Source of the DNA: Sphingobium limneticum
Lineage (GTDB): Bacteria; Pseudomonadota; Alphaproteobacteria; Sphingomonadales; Sphingomonadaceae
NCBI RefSeq assembly: GCF_008710155.1
Contig: NZ_VYPZ01000001.1
Coordinates: forward strand, 558,001-622,000
Reading direction: 5' to 3'
Length of the DNA stretch: 64,000 nt
Shown piece by piece: positions 53,744 to 63,291 of this stretch. The translations under genes and the position numbers were made by a program. The notes under the pieces are model-generated. The model ran no database searches, had not been told where the DNA came from, and was given only the letters and a program-made list of their open reading frames with translations. Within the stretch, counting starts at the first letter, position 1, and each line of letters starts with the position of its first letter.

Positions 53744-54472
53744 ATGACGCAAGCAGACGATCACCCGCTTTCCCGCCCTTCCAGCACGACACAGCGGGCG
53801 GTGCATGACCGCATCGCCCACGATCTGGGCGTAGCGATCGTCGGCGGGCGCTATCAGCCGGGCGACATATTGCCAGGCGAAGAGCGTTATAGCGCCGAAC
53901 AGGGCGTGTCGCGCACCGCCTATCGCGAGGCTGTCCGCGTCCTGTCGGCCAAGGGGCTGGTCTATAGCCGGACCAAGAGCGGCACCCGCATTACCGACAG
54001 GCTGCGGTGGAACATGCTGGATCTGGACGTACTCGCCTGGATGTTCGAGGCCGGACCGACGGCCGAATTTCTGCGCGACATCTTCGAGCTGCGTATCGTG
54101 GTGGAACCCGCTGCCGCGCAGTTCGCAGCCTTGCGCCGCGATGGGCAGGATATTTCCCGCATGGGCCATGCCCTGGAGGAAATGCGCCGTTTCGGCCTGC
54201 AAACCGCCGAAGGCCGTGCGGCGGATCAAAGTTTCCATCGCCTGATCCTGCACGCGACACGCAACGAATCGCTCATCACGCTAGCCACGTCCGTCACGGC
54301 CGTAGTCGCCTGGACCACCCGGTTCGCGCGCGACGAGCGCAAGGAATCGCGCGATCCCATGCCTGACCATGACGCCGTATTCGACGCGATCATGCGCGGC
54401 GAAGGTGAGGAAGCCCGGCTGAAGATGTTGGCGTTGATCCGCAACGCATCGACCGATGCAGGCATGTTATAA
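53744..54472 (+). CDS. GntR-family (FadR/FCD) transcriptional regulator
   Basis: 242 residues. An N-terminal winged helix has R-A-V-H-D-R-I-A-H, G-D-I-L-P-G-E-E and V-S-R-T-A-Y-R-E-A-V-R-V-L, and the C-terminal FCD domain has L-R-I-V-V-E-P-A-A-A-Q-F, D-Q-S-F-H-R-L-I and D-H-D-A-V, the metal-binding histidines of the ligand pocket. Such regulators sense sugar acids or keto acids (UxuR, DgoR). The divergent six-gene operon with a sugar-acid dehydratase is the obvious target. Confidence 0.92.
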   Translation: MTQADDHPLSRPSSTTQRAVHDRIAHDLGVAIVGGRYQPGDILPGEERYSAEQGVSRTAYREAVRVLSAKGLVYSRTKSGTRITDRLRWNMLDLDVLAWMFEAGPTAEFLRDIFELRIVVEPAAAQFAALRRDGQDISRMGHALEEMRRFGLQTAEGRAADQSFHRLILHATRNESLITLATSVTAVVAWTTRFARDERKESRDPMPDHDAVFDAIMRGEGEEARLKMLALIRNASTDAGML

Positions 54473-54487
54473 GCAGCAGCGGATTAA

Positions 54488-54502
54488 TTTCTCATACTAG
54501 AT
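54488..54502. promoter_or_regulatory. GntR-type operator-like repeat at a convergent end
   Basis: TTTCTCATACTAGAT differs from the site at 53586 in one base and lies in the same orientation. It is 16 bases after the gntR stop and 29 bases before the end of the leftward transporter gene. No gene starts nearby, so its place is odd for an operator. Confidence 0.4.
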
Positions 54503-54530
54503 TTAGCCATCACGCGTCGCACTTACCAAT

Positions 54531-55853
54531 TCAGGCCGGTTCGAGGCGATGCGAAGCCAAAGGCATCCTAAAACGCCAACCGCACCAGGCCATCGAGGCG
54601 CTTGCGACGCATAATAGGGCGACGGGCATGACAAGTAGCCACAACGCCCAGATCGAGCCACCACCGACCTGACCCAGCCAGGCACCGGTGAACAGGCCGG
54701 AAAAGCCCAGACCGACCTTGGCTGTCGCCGTGAACCAACCATAGGCCCGGACGGCGGCGGCCGGATCGTCCGCCATCCCCCAACGGGGCAGTTGTTCGGA
54801 AAAACTGGACCAGGCCAGCAGGATCACGCCGCCCAGGGACAATCCCAGCAGGCCGAGGATGATTGCCGCGCTCAATCCGCCTTGGCCGATCGCTGCGGGA
54901 AGAGTGATGGCTGAAAGCGCGCTGCATATATAGGCCAGGCTGAGCGCCTTTGCCGACCCGATATGCGCGGCGATCGGCGACCACAGGCCGACGGCTGCCA
55001 GCCGGACGATCGTAAGGATCAAAAGGGCATAATCCAACAGCCAACCTTCCAGCGCGCCTGTGTGCAGCATCGCCTTTCCCATGCAGGCCAGCGCTGCGAA
55101 ACCGAGCATCTGGGAGAGGCAGAACAGGCCAAGTCCGCGCATCGGCACCCTCTTGGCGCGGTCCAAGCGCCCGGCGCGGGAAACGGGTGTCGCCTGACGC
55201 GTCATGCGGATCAGCCAGGGCAGCGGCGCAAGCAACAGGCAGGCCATGAGGGCAATGGCCGGGAATATCATGCGCGCCATGTGCGGCACCATGGTTGCCG
55301 CGCCGGTCATCGGCAAAGCAGCGGCCGCCACCATGATCGCGGTCAGCGCGCTCAGGATCGAGCGCCACCGGGCAACGGACAAGTGACCATGGATATTGGC
55401 GAGCGCAGCCGCAGTGGCATTATGGGGCACGTCGATGAGCGAGAAGGTCGTTCTGAACAGGAACAGGGCAAAAATCGTCCCGGGCATGATCCCGGCCGGC
55501 AACCAGGGCAGAATGGCAAAGGAAAGGCAGCCCAGTCCAGCCGCCAGACCGCACACGCCCGGTAACATCGCGCGGATTGCCATGCGGCGATTGACGATAT
55601 GCCCCCAGATGCCATCGACCATCGCATTCCAAAAGGAGGATAAGACGAACAAGGTGCCCGCCATGACCGGCGGAATGTCCAGCACCTTGATGAGGATGAA
55701 CAGGGTGAAGGCGTCCGCGCCCGCCCAGAGCAGGCTCTTGCCCGCATGGGTCATGCCGAAGATGATCGGGAGCAGGCGGCGTTGGGTCACGTCCGGCCCG
55801 ATAGGCGCGATGCATGACAGGCTGGCGACAATCTGACCGCGACGACCTGTCAT
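54531..55853 (-). CDS. MFS transporter (MFS_2/GPH-like)
   Basis: 440 residues from the ATG at 55853; the longer open frame runs across the divergent regulator. About twelve membrane segments are apparent. D-V-P-H-N-A in the middle of the protein (the family's helix-5 P-H motif) and L-S-S-F-W-N-A-M-V-D-G-I-W-G-H-I-V-N-R-R near the start are typical of the sugar-cation-symporter GPH group. Substrate is not clear. Its start is only about 25 bases from the TetR start on the other strand, so their promoters must overlap. Confidence 0.78.
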   Translation of the reverse strand: MTGRRGQIVASLSCIAPIGPDVTQRRLLPIIFGMTHAGKSLLWAGADAFTLFILIKVLDIPPVMAGTLFVLSSFWNAMVDGIWGHIVNRRMAIRAMLPGVCGLAAGLGCLSFAILPWLPAGIMPGTIFALFLFRTTFSLIDVPHNATAAALANIHGHLSVARWRSILSALTAIMVAAAALPMTGAATMVPHMARMIFPAIALMACLLLAPLPWLIRMTRQATPVSRAGRLDRAKRVPMRGLGLFCLSQMLGFAALACMGKAMLHTGALEGWLLDYALLILTIVRLAAVGLWSPIAAHIGSAKALSLAYICSALSAITLPAAIGQGGLSAAIILGLLGLSLGGVILLAWSSFSEQLPRWGMADDPAAAVRAYGWFTATAKVGLGFSGLFTGAWLGQVGGGSIWALWLLVMPVALLCVASASMAWCGWRFRMPLASHRLEPA

Positions 55854-55878
55854 GCTGGACTGTTCGCCACCAGGCGAT

Positions 55879-57063
55879 ATGCAATGGCGCATGACCCGTT
55901 CTCTCGATCGAAGCCCCACTCGCAGCCTTGAAGGCAATGCAGCCATTCTGGATGCCGCCCGAACCGTGATCGCCCAGCGGGGATTGTCCGGTATGAGCCT
56001 GCGCACCGTTGCCGATCAGGCAAGCATATCGGTAGGTTCGATCAGCTACCGTATCGGCGACCGCGCGGCGTTGGTCAGCGCGATCGTGGCACGGGAAATC
56101 GAACTGCTCTGCGCGGTCGCACAAAGCTGGCAGCAACGGTTCGTCGGTGTCGATCCGGTCGCGGCGCACATCCTGCCCGACCTGATCTGCGAATGGCTGG
56201 ATCTGGCCGAAAGGCGGACGTCGGCGATCGTGACCTGCGAACTTGCGCTCCTCGCCAGTCGCGACCCCCAAGCGATACCGGACGTGAAGGTCTTGCTCGA
56301 CCATGGCGAACAACTCTGGAGCGACCTGCTGCACGCCGCGCCAGACCCGCAAGCCCTGAGCCGCAGGGTCGCGCGCTATTGCCTGGATGAGCAGCCCTTT
56401 TCGCTGCTGCTGGCCGATAATGTCGATTATCGGCTGTTGCGCCATTCCACGGTGCGCGCCCTGTTGCGCGACGACAGCCCACCGATCCCGGACGATCGGA
56501 ACAGATGGCATATGCAACTGGTCGATCGGCTGGCGGTGCCGGCTGCCGCCGCGCTCGGCAAGGCGGCCGAAACACCCGAGGGCGCAAAGGCCGTCATTGC
56601 CGAACATATCGCCGACGTGATCATCGCGCAGGGCGTGGGCGCGCTTTCGCACCGCGTCGTCGGCCAGGCCTGCGCCATGGCCGCATCCAGCGTGGCGCAC
56701 CATTATCCGACCCAGCGGGACATTCTGTTCGCCGGGGTAGAGGCGATCTATCGGCGGATGCGCGCCGATATACGCGCATCCAATGCCGTGGCGCCCGGCA
56801 GCGGCGATGTGATCCGCCTGACCCATGACAGCGCGTTGACGGCGTTGTGGAACCCCGACCTCATCCCCTTTGCGATCGACATGCGGCGGCGACGCGCGGA
56901 AAATGTGCATGTCCAGATTGCGCAATGGCTGGATATCGTCCCCGGATCCGACCGCGCACGTGTGCAGGCGATGGTCATGGCGCTCATCGGCAACGGCCTG
57001 CGCATGTTGGCCATAGGAGAAGCGCCACCATCGGCACCCGAAGCCATGAAACTGTTCAGCTGA
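55879..57063 (+). CDS. Fused double TetR-family regulator
   Basis: About 394 residues from the ATG at 55879 (CAGG upstream); an ATG at 55891 is an alternative. Typical TetR proteins have about 200 residues. The first HTH is D-A-A-R-T-V-I-A-Q-R-G-L-S, then V-A-D-Q-A-S-I-S-V-G-S-I-S-Y-R. A second copy starts near residue 230: A-D-V-I-I-A-Q-G-V-G-A-L-S-H-R-V-V-G-Q-A, then V-A-H-H-Y-P-T-Q-R. So the protein carries two TetR units in tandem. It lies between a transporter and a TonB receptor and could regulate both. Confidence 0.87.
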   Translation: MQWRMTRSLDRSPTRSLEGNAAILDAARTVIAQRGLSGMSLRTVADQASISVGSISYRIGDRAALVSAIVAREIELLCAVAQSWQQRFVGVDPVAAHILPDLICEWLDLAERRTSAIVTCELALLASRDPQAIPDVKVLLDHGEQLWSDLLHAAPDPQALSRRVARYCLDEQPFSLLLADNVDYRLLRHSTVRALLRDDSPPIPDDRNRWHMQLVDRLAVPAAAALGKAAETPEGAKAVIAEHIADVIIAQGVGALSHRVVGQACAMAASSVAHHYPTQRDILFAGVEAIYRRMRADIRASNAVAPGSGDVIRLTHDSALTALWNPDLIPFAIDMRRRRAENVHVQIAQWLDIVPGSDRARVQAMVMALIGNGLRMLAIGEAPPSAPEAMKLFS

Positions 57064-57077
57064 ACGGTACAACCGTT
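57063..57077. promoter_or_regulatory. Inverted repeat at the end of the TetR gene
   Basis: AACGGT-ACA-ACCGTT is a perfect 6-3-6 repeat overlapping the TetR stop, followed by TTTT and, 12 bases on, a run of eight T. It could be a weak terminator or an operator 105 bases before the receptor gene. Confidence 0.4.
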
Positions 57078-57182
57078 TTACAATGCCTTTTTTTTGGGAA
57101 TAAATAGCCGAACGATCGTCTTAAAACCGTCACCAACTCCTTCTAGGGCCGGCCCGACATTCACAGGGACGGAACAACAATC

Positions 57183-59462
57183 ATGTCGATTCTCAAGGGA
57201 AAGCGCCGCTTTTACCTGATTTCCACGATGCTGATGGGCGCCGCTGCGCCGGTCGGCGCGGGAATCGCCTATGCACAGGAAGCTGCGGACGACACGGGCC
57301 TCACGGAAATCGTGGTGACGGCAGAGCGGCGCGCTGAAAGCAGCCAGAAGGTGCCGTTGGCGATCCAGTCGATCAGCGGCGAGACGCTGGCCAAGACCGG
57401 CTATACCTCCGTTACCGACCTTCAATATACCATGCCGGGCGTGCAATATGACCCGACGCAGGGTGCCGCCTTCCAGATCCGCGGCGTCGGCAGCACGTCG
57501 TTCGACTTTTCCAATGCCAAATCCGTCAGCGTCGTCGTCGACGATGTCGTGATGGATGGCCAGCGCGCCAACGGCCTGACCGGATTGGTCGATATCGAGC
57601 GCGTCGACGTGCTGATGGGACCACAGGGCACGTTGTTCGGCAAGAACGCCACATCGGGCGTCATCGCGGTGACGACCGGCAAGCCCAAGATCGGCGACAC
57701 GTCGGCAAAGGCCAGCGCCAGCTTCGGCGAGCATGAAGAGCGTATTCTGAATGGCACGGTGAACATCCCTTTGGGGCCGATCGCGGCGTTGCGCGTGTCG
57801 GGGTTCGATCAGGCGTTCGATGGCTTCGGCCGTAACGTGACGCTGAACCGCAAGGTCGGATCGCAGCATGAATATGGCGGCCGCGCCAAGCTCTATCTGG
57901 AACCGTCGGACAGCTTCAACCTGATGCTGTCGGGCGACTATGCCTATCATTGGGACAGCAGCGTCCGTACGCCGGTATCGGGTCAGCCCGCCGCCGTCAC
58001 CGCGATCCTCAAAGAACTGGGCGTCTTCCCAGGCCCGGAAAGCGCCGACACGGCCGACTCCTCCTTCGGCCAGATCACCACCGAGGAATGGGGCACCTCG
58101 CTGCGCCTGAATGCGAAGCTGGGCGATCTCGACCTGACGTCGATCACGGCCTATCGCCGGACCCGCTATGACAATGCGACGCCCGCCAGCCTGGTGCCCG
58201 TCGATCGCTACGCCTATATTCCGTTCAACAACGGCTATCTGGATACCGAGAAGGTCAGCCAGGAAGTCCACCTCGCCTCCCCCACCGGCGGGTTCGTCGA
58301 GTGGCTGGTCGGCGGTTTCTACAATGATCTGCGCGCCCGTCAGGTGCAATTGCAATGGGGTACGCTGGGTACCCCGCTTTATACCAATGGCGTGCCGGCC
58401 CGGACGCTGTTCGCGCTGACCGGCGCGATCGGGGTGAACGCCAATGCCTCGCGCTTCGATGCACAGAACGAGACGATGGCCGCCTTCGGCCAGTTGAAGT
58501 TCAACATCTCGGATCGCCTCAGCCTGACGCTGGGCGGCCGCTACACCCATGACAATAATTCGCAGGGACTGGACTTCATCACGGTCGATCCGGTGCCGAT
58601 CGCGGGCTACACCCCGATCTTCGTCGGTTCGAGCGCCGCGCCCGCCATCGACTATGGCAAGGCTTCGGGCAATAACTTCTCCTACCGCATCGCCCCGCAG
58701 TTCCAGGTCACCGACAATGTGATGCTCTATGCGAGCTATTCGACCGGTTACAAACCGGCCGGCATCGCGTTTGTCGGCAACAAATATGCGCCCTATCGCG
58801 ACGAAACGGTCAAGGCGTGGGAAGCGGGCATCAAGTCCGAATGGTTCGGTCGCCGCTTGCGTGTGAACCTCGATATCTTCCGGTCCGACTTCAAGGATTT
58901 CCAGGCGACGATCCTGACCAAGATCCCGGACGGCAATGGCGGCCTGCTGGACGCGACGGTGATCGGCAATGCCGGCGGCCTGCGGACGCAGGGCGTGGAA
59001 GGCAATGTCGCGGTGCAGCCGGTTCGCGGCCTGACCCTGTCGGGCGCACTCAGCTATACCGATGCCAAGTTCACCGACTATGTCTATAATGCCACGACCG
59101 ACTATACCGGATCGCGCCTGACCAACTCCCCCAAATGGTCCGGCACGGCGGCGATAGACTATGAAACCGCGTTCGACTCCGGCTTCGGCGTGCGCGCCCA
59201 TGCCGACTATGCCTATCGCAGCGAATATTGGACCGTCGTGGGCCAGCCCGCTTATTCCAACGTACCGAGCTATGGGCTGGTCAACACCCGCCTGACCTTT
59301 GCGCTGCCCAGCAAGAAGGTCGAGTTCGGCGTCTATGCGCGCAACCTGTTCGACACCTATTTTTCGACCGGCTGGCAGAATTACGGTGCACTTGGCCTGC
59401 TCCACTATACCTCGCCCAATGCCCGCCGCACGGTCGGCGGCTTCGTCAACGTCAGCTTCTGA
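57183..59462 (+). CDS. TonB-dependent receptor paired with PI-PLC
   Basis: 759 residues. A signal peptide ends near A-Y-A-Q (about residue 31), the TonB box T-E-I-V-V-T-A-E-R-R follows at 41-50, then a plug with Q-K-V-P-L-A-I-Q and G-P-Q-G-T-L-F-G-K-N-A-T-S-G. The barrel ends in N-V-S-F. This is the shorter, siderophore/small-substrate type rather than the larger carbohydrate type of the other two receptors. The PI-PLC gene follows after 23 bases, so it may import a product of that enzyme. Confidence 0.92.
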   Translation: MSILKGKRRFYLISTMLMGAAAPVGAGIAYAQEAADDTGLTEIVVTAERRAESSQKVPLAIQSISGETLAKTGYTSVTDLQYTMPGVQYDPTQGAAFQIRGVGSTSFDFSNAKSVSVVVDDVVMDGQRANGLTGLVDIERVDVLMGPQGTLFGKNATSGVIAVTTGKPKIGDTSAKASASFGEHEERILNGTVNIPLGPIAALRVSGFDQAFDGFGRNVTLNRKVGSQHEYGGRAKLYLEPSDSFNLMLSGDYAYHWDSSVRTPVSGQPAAVTAILKELGVFPGPESADTADSSFGQITTEEWGTSLRLNAKLGDLDLTSITAYRRTRYDNATPASLVPVDRYAYIPFNNGYLDTEKVSQEVHLASPTGGFVEWLVGGFYNDLRARQVQLQWGTLGTPLYTNGVPARTLFALTGAIGVNANASRFDAQNETMAAFGQLKFNISDRLSLTLGGRYTHDNNSQGLDFITVDPVPIAGYTPIFVGSSAAPAIDYGKASGNNFSYRIAPQFQVTDNVMLYASYSTGYKPAGIAFVGNKYAPYRDETVKAWEAGIKSEWFGRRLRVNLDIFRSDFKDFQATILTKIPDGNGGLLDATVIGNAGGLRTQGVEGNVAVQPVRGLTLSGALSYTDAKFTDYVYNATTDYTGSRLTNSPKWSGTAAIDYETAFDSGFGVRAHADYAYRSEYWTVVGQPAYSNVPSYGLVNTRLTFALPSKKVEFGVYARNLFDTYFSTGWQNYGALGLLHYTSPNARRTVGGFVNVSF

Positions 59463-59485
59463 TCGTCGGACCGGAGACACGCATC

Positions 59486-60706
59486 ATGAAAATGTCCATC
59501 ATCGGTAGCCTGGCTGCCGCTGCGCTCCTTGCGGGCGTGGCGGTGGCGCAGGCCCCGCACCCTGTCGCCGCGTCGGCCGAAGACTCCCTGCGGATCAACC
59601 AGATCCAGGTCGTCGGCACCCATAACAGCTACGCCATGCCCGCCGACCCGCGCGTCATGACCCTGATGGCGCCTCGCCTCGCCTCGCTGATGCAGTCGAT
59701 GGTCAAGACCCTGTCGCCCGACAAGGCCGCCGCGATGCAGGACGAACATCCCGGCGGCATAACCGACATGGCCAAGACGCTCGATTATGTGCAAATGCCG
59801 CTTCAGGCGCAGTTGCGCAGTGGTGTGCGTAGCGTGGAGATCGACATGCAGCCCGATCCCAAGGGCGGCGCCTATGCCGATCCGTTGCCGTATCGGCAGT
59901 TGCGCGAACAGGGCGCGACCGATCTGGCGCCCATCTATCGCGAAGAAATGGCCAAGCCGGGCATGAAGGTCTTCCATGTCGCGGACCTCGATTTTCGCAG
60001 CCAGTGCCCGACGCTCAAATCCTGCCTGACGATCCTGAAACAATGGTCGGATTCGGAACCGAACCACAGCCCGGTCTTCATCCTGCTGGAACCGAAATTG
60101 TCGGGATTGGACAAGGTCATTCCGGGCGCTGCGGTCGTGTCGCCCTTCGACAAGGCTGCCTTCGAGGAAGTGGATGACAGCATCCGCACGATATTGGGCC
60201 GGGACAAGGTCTTTACGCCTGACGATCTGCGGGACGACATGCCGACACTGGAGGCCGCGGTACTCGCCAAACGCTGGCCTACCGTCGCGCAGGCTCGCGG
60301 CAAGTTCCTGTTCCTCTATCTGGTGCCGGGCATGAATCTGCCTGCCTTCGCCCCTTATCTCGACGGACGGCCTTCATTACAGGGGCGCATGGCCTTCGTT
60401 CAGGGCAAGGCCGGCATGGCGCATACGGCCTTCATGTTGTTCGACAATGCGCGGACACGGGCCGCCGACATTCGCGCCGCCGTGCAAAAGGGCTATCTGG
60501 TCCGGACCCGCGCCGACATCGATACGGCAGATGCACGTCGGAATGACGGCACTCGCCGGGATGCGGCATTGGCCAGCGGCGCGCAGATCATTTCAACCGA
60601 CTATCTGACCGCGCCTAATATATACGCCAATGGTTATCACTTGGCGCCCTTCGTCAAGGGCTGGCGATGCAATGCGCTCACCGCGCGCTGTGCAGCGCCC
60701 CAATAA
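59486..60706 (+). CDS. Secreted Ca2+-dependent PI-PLC-like phosphodiesterase
   Basis: 406 residues from the ATG at 59486, preceded by CGGAGAC, with a signal peptide (cleavage after V-A-Q, about residue 22). Catalytic motifs of the calcium-dependent PI-PLC family are present: H46 in G-T-H-N-S-Y, E118 and D120 in S-V-E-I-D, H164 in F-H-V-A-D-L-D-F and E202 in L-L-E-P-K. Family enzymes cleave phosphatidylinositol to diacylglycerol and inositol phosphate. It is the last gene of the TonB-receptor pair; a strong hairpin follows. Substrate in this organism is not known. Confidence 0.85.
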   Translation: MKMSIIGSLAAAALLAGVAVAQAPHPVAASAEDSLRINQIQVVGTHNSYAMPADPRVMTLMAPRLASLMQSMVKTLSPDKAAAMQDEHPGGITDMAKTLDYVQMPLQAQLRSGVRSVEIDMQPDPKGGAYADPLPYRQLREQGATDLAPIYREEMAKPGMKVFHVADLDFRSQCPTLKSCLTILKQWSDSEPNHSPVFILLEPKLSGLDKVIPGAAVVSPFDKAAFEEVDDSIRTILGRDKVFTPDDLRDDMPTLEAAVLAKRWPTVAQARGKFLFLYLVPGMNLPAFAPYLDGRPSLQGRMAFVQGKAGMAHTAFMLFDNARTRAADIRAAVQKGYLVRTRADIDTADARRNDGTRRDAALASGAQIISTDYLTAPNIYANGYHLAPFVKGWRCNALTARCAAPQ

Positions 60707-60730
60707 AGCGACCTCTATCCGGCAACCAAA

Positions 60731-60762
60731 GCAAGAGCCGATACAATAGTATCGGCTCTTGC
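60731..60762. terminator. Strong hairpin between convergent genes
   Basis: GCAAGAGCCGATAC and GTATCGGCTCTTGC form a perfect 14-bp stem around AATA, between the PI-PLC gene and the leftward SDR remnant. No T-run follows, but it probably ends transcripts from both sides. Confidence 0.65.
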
Positions 60763-60778
60763 GAAGATGATGCGTCCG

Positions 60779-61231
60779 TTAGAACTGCACGCCCTGCGTC
60801 AAGCCGCCATCGATCAGAAGGTTCGTCCCGGTGATGAAGCTGGCTGCCGGACTGGCGACAAACAACACCGCTTGCGCAACCTCGGCCGGCGTCGCCATCC
60901 GTCCCAGCGGATTGCGTGCCAGACATTCGGCAAACAGCTCCGGTGTCTCGCGTTCGATCTCTCCCCATACACCATCGGCGAAATAGACGTTGCCCGGCGA
61001 CACACTGTTGACGCGGATGCCATCAGGCGCATGACGCACCGAGAGCGTCTTGCCATAATGGATCAGGGCGGCCTTCAGAACGCCATAGGGTTCGGCGAAC
61101 ATGTCCACTTCGCGACCTGACACGCTGGAGATCAGGACGATCGACGCCGCGCTGGACTGCTTGAGGAACGGCAGTGCCGCACGGCGCGCCCTTGGGCGCG
61201 CATCGTAGAGGAAGGCCGGATTAAACAGGTG
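60779..61231 (-). pseudogene. 5'-truncated short-chain dehydrogenase
   Basis: Read leftward the frame runs from about 61231. It has S-I-V-L-I-S-S-V-S-G (with the catalytic-serine strand), Y-G-V-L-K-A-A-L (the Y-x-x-x-K pair), R-V-N-S-V-S-P-G and F-I-T-G-T-N-L-L-I-D-G-G, the last 150 residues of a classical SDR. The NAD-binding Rossmann half with G-x-x-x-G-I-G and N-N-A-G is missing. No start with a ribosome-binding site precedes it, so it is almost certainly a broken gene. The first intact ATG is at 61123. Confidence 0.75.
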
Positions 61232-61240
61232 CTTGTTACA

Positions 61241-61710
61241 GGAGCAAACGGCACTTTTTCATCGGAGATGAATTATATTCATTCAGCGGCGATCTGCTCC
61301 CTCCATTGCATTGGCTGGAAGGCGGTCGGACGGAGCGCGCACTCAGCTGAGCGTCGATGCTTTTCGACGGTTTCCTAACAGTTTCGCATGCTCGACTAAG
61401 CTGCCGAAACAAACCCTGGCTACTGATCCTCTCTCTGAATTTTCATCAGGCAGGAGCATAGAATGGCGATCCAGGGCGCAAACCCATCACTCGACGACAT
61501 GTTCGGGCAGGTCTGGCACGCGGCTATAATGTGCGATCCATGTAGCGCCGGTCGCCCCGGTCGAGGCCGATAGCGCAGCGGCCGACGCCATTCTCGAACG
61601 AAGGGCGCTGCCCTTTCCGGTGCTGAATGACAGTCTGAAAAAATGGGCTGCCGATCGCGCCGTAGCCGACATCCGATCACCCACATCATTGACGAACAGG
61701 ATCGTAATCG
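61241..61710. other. Degenerate intergenic stretch
   Basis: No convincing gene in about 470 bases. A 36-residue frame at 61463-61573 has a good GCAGGAG ribosome-binding sequence and reads M-A-I-Q-G-A-N-P-S-L-D-D-M-F-G-Q-V-W-H, but it stops early and may be the head of a broken gene. I see nothing else here. Confidence 0.5.
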
Positions 61711-63291
61711 ATGACCGATATTCTCGCCGGGCTGCACCCATCGCGCCTGGACTATCCCCAAAGCGACATCCGCCCCGAGCGCGTCAGCTTCGGGGAATTG
61801 GCTTATGACGATCCCTATCGCTGGCTGGAAGAAGACGATGATCCCGCCGTCATCGCGTGGCAAAGCGCGCAAGACGATCTGACCCAAAATTATCTCGACG
61901 CCCTTCCCACCCTGGGCGACTTCGCCGACCGCGTGCGCACCATCGGCGAAACGGACGACGTCATCGCCCCCACCTTCGCGGGTGGACGCTGGTTCAGGCG
62001 CCATGTGCCCGAAGGCCAGGATCTGACCGTGGTAGAGGTTTGCGCCGGTCCAACCGAGCCGGGCCGCCGATTGATCGATCTCAATGCGATGCGGACCGAC
62101 GAGCCGCTCAGCCTCTCGAGTCTCAGCCCATCGCCAGACGGCAGGAAGATCATCTTCACCTGGACGGCGGGCGGTCGCGAAGAACCTGCGCTCCGTGTGC
62201 TGGACATCGATACCGGCGCGATCCTGGTCGATGGCATTCCGCACAAAAAACCGATCAACTTTGCCTGGCTGCCCGACAGCGACGGCTTCATCTATGCGGC
62301 GCTCGATGCCTCCATCGCTGGTGAACCGCCCCTCCATCGCCTGTATCTCGACAACCCATCGGCCGTGACGCCGGAGGATGTGAAGCCAGGCCACCCGGTC
62401 ATACGCCCGGTGCTGGCCGCAGATAAGCGGCACATCATCCTGATGGCCGACCATCTTGCCCCCTGCCCCGCCTTCATCCTGGACACGCAGGGCGAGGATG
62501 GGTGGCAACCCTTTCTGAAAGACGTTCCGGGCATCTTCCGCGGCGACATACTCGGCGATAATTTCGTCGCCATCACCGACGACGGCGCGCCGCGCGGACG
62601 GTTGGTGTCGATCCCGCTCGCCACGCCGACGCAGCGGGACAGCTGGACAGAACTCGTCCCGGCGTCCGACGATGTGCTCGCCTTTGTCGCCGTGACTGGC
62701 GGGCGCGCCGTCCTGCTCGACTGGATCGACACCTATTCCCGCCTGCGCACGATCGGCGGAGATGGCCGCATCGAAGGCGAAATTGCACTACCCGGACGCG
62801 GGATGGTCAATGCCTTCGGCCCGAACGCCGTGCTGCCCACAATGATCGACCCGATCGTCCGCGCAGCAGATGGCGAAATAGTCTTCGTCTTTTCGACCTT
62901 CGACCGGGCTGCCGCGCTCTGCACCGCCAACCTCGCCACCCGTGAAGTCACACGACTGACGGAACCGAAATATCGGCTCGACGCGCAAGTGCTGGATCTC
63001 GACTGCCGCAGCGCGGATGGCGCACGCGTCGTCTATCATGTCGTCGCCCGCGCCGACCTAGACCTGTCCACGCCGCAGCCGTCCGTGATCACCGGCTATG
63101 GCGGTTTCAACCTCGCCATGGCGCCCGGCTGGCTGGGCACCCAATGGGCGGCCTGGATCGAGGCAGGGGGCGTAGTCGTGCTTGGCCATTTTCGCGGCGG
63201 GGGCGAATTTGGCACGCCCTGGTTCGAACAGGGCCGGATGAAGCTCAAGCAGAACAGCTTCAACGACGTCCACGTCGTGCCATGCGTGTGA
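61711..63291 (+). pseudogene. S9 prolyl-oligopeptidase-like gene lacking its catalytic end
   Basis: 526 residues, against about 680-700 for the family. The N terminus (A-Y-D-D-P-Y-R-W-L-E) and the seven-bladed propeller are complete to about residue 440, then the hydrolase core begins with G-Y-G-G-F-N and G-H-F-R-G-G-G-E-F-G. It breaks off after K-L-K-Q-N-S-F-N-D with H-V-V-P-C-V and a stop. The nucleophile G-x-S-x-G-G, aspartate and histidine that should follow are absent, so the protein cannot be catalytic. I find no continuation in the AT-rich sequence beyond. Confidence 0.85.

Noticed and set aside
57078..59480. 800-residue open frame antisense to the third TonB receptor
   Set aside because: Same reason; the receptor on the other strand has a signal peptide, TonB box and proper terminal aromatic residue.
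61487..61741. 84-residue leftward frame in the decay zone
   Set aside because: No ribosome-binding site or known motif and overlap with the S9 gene start; judged non-coding.
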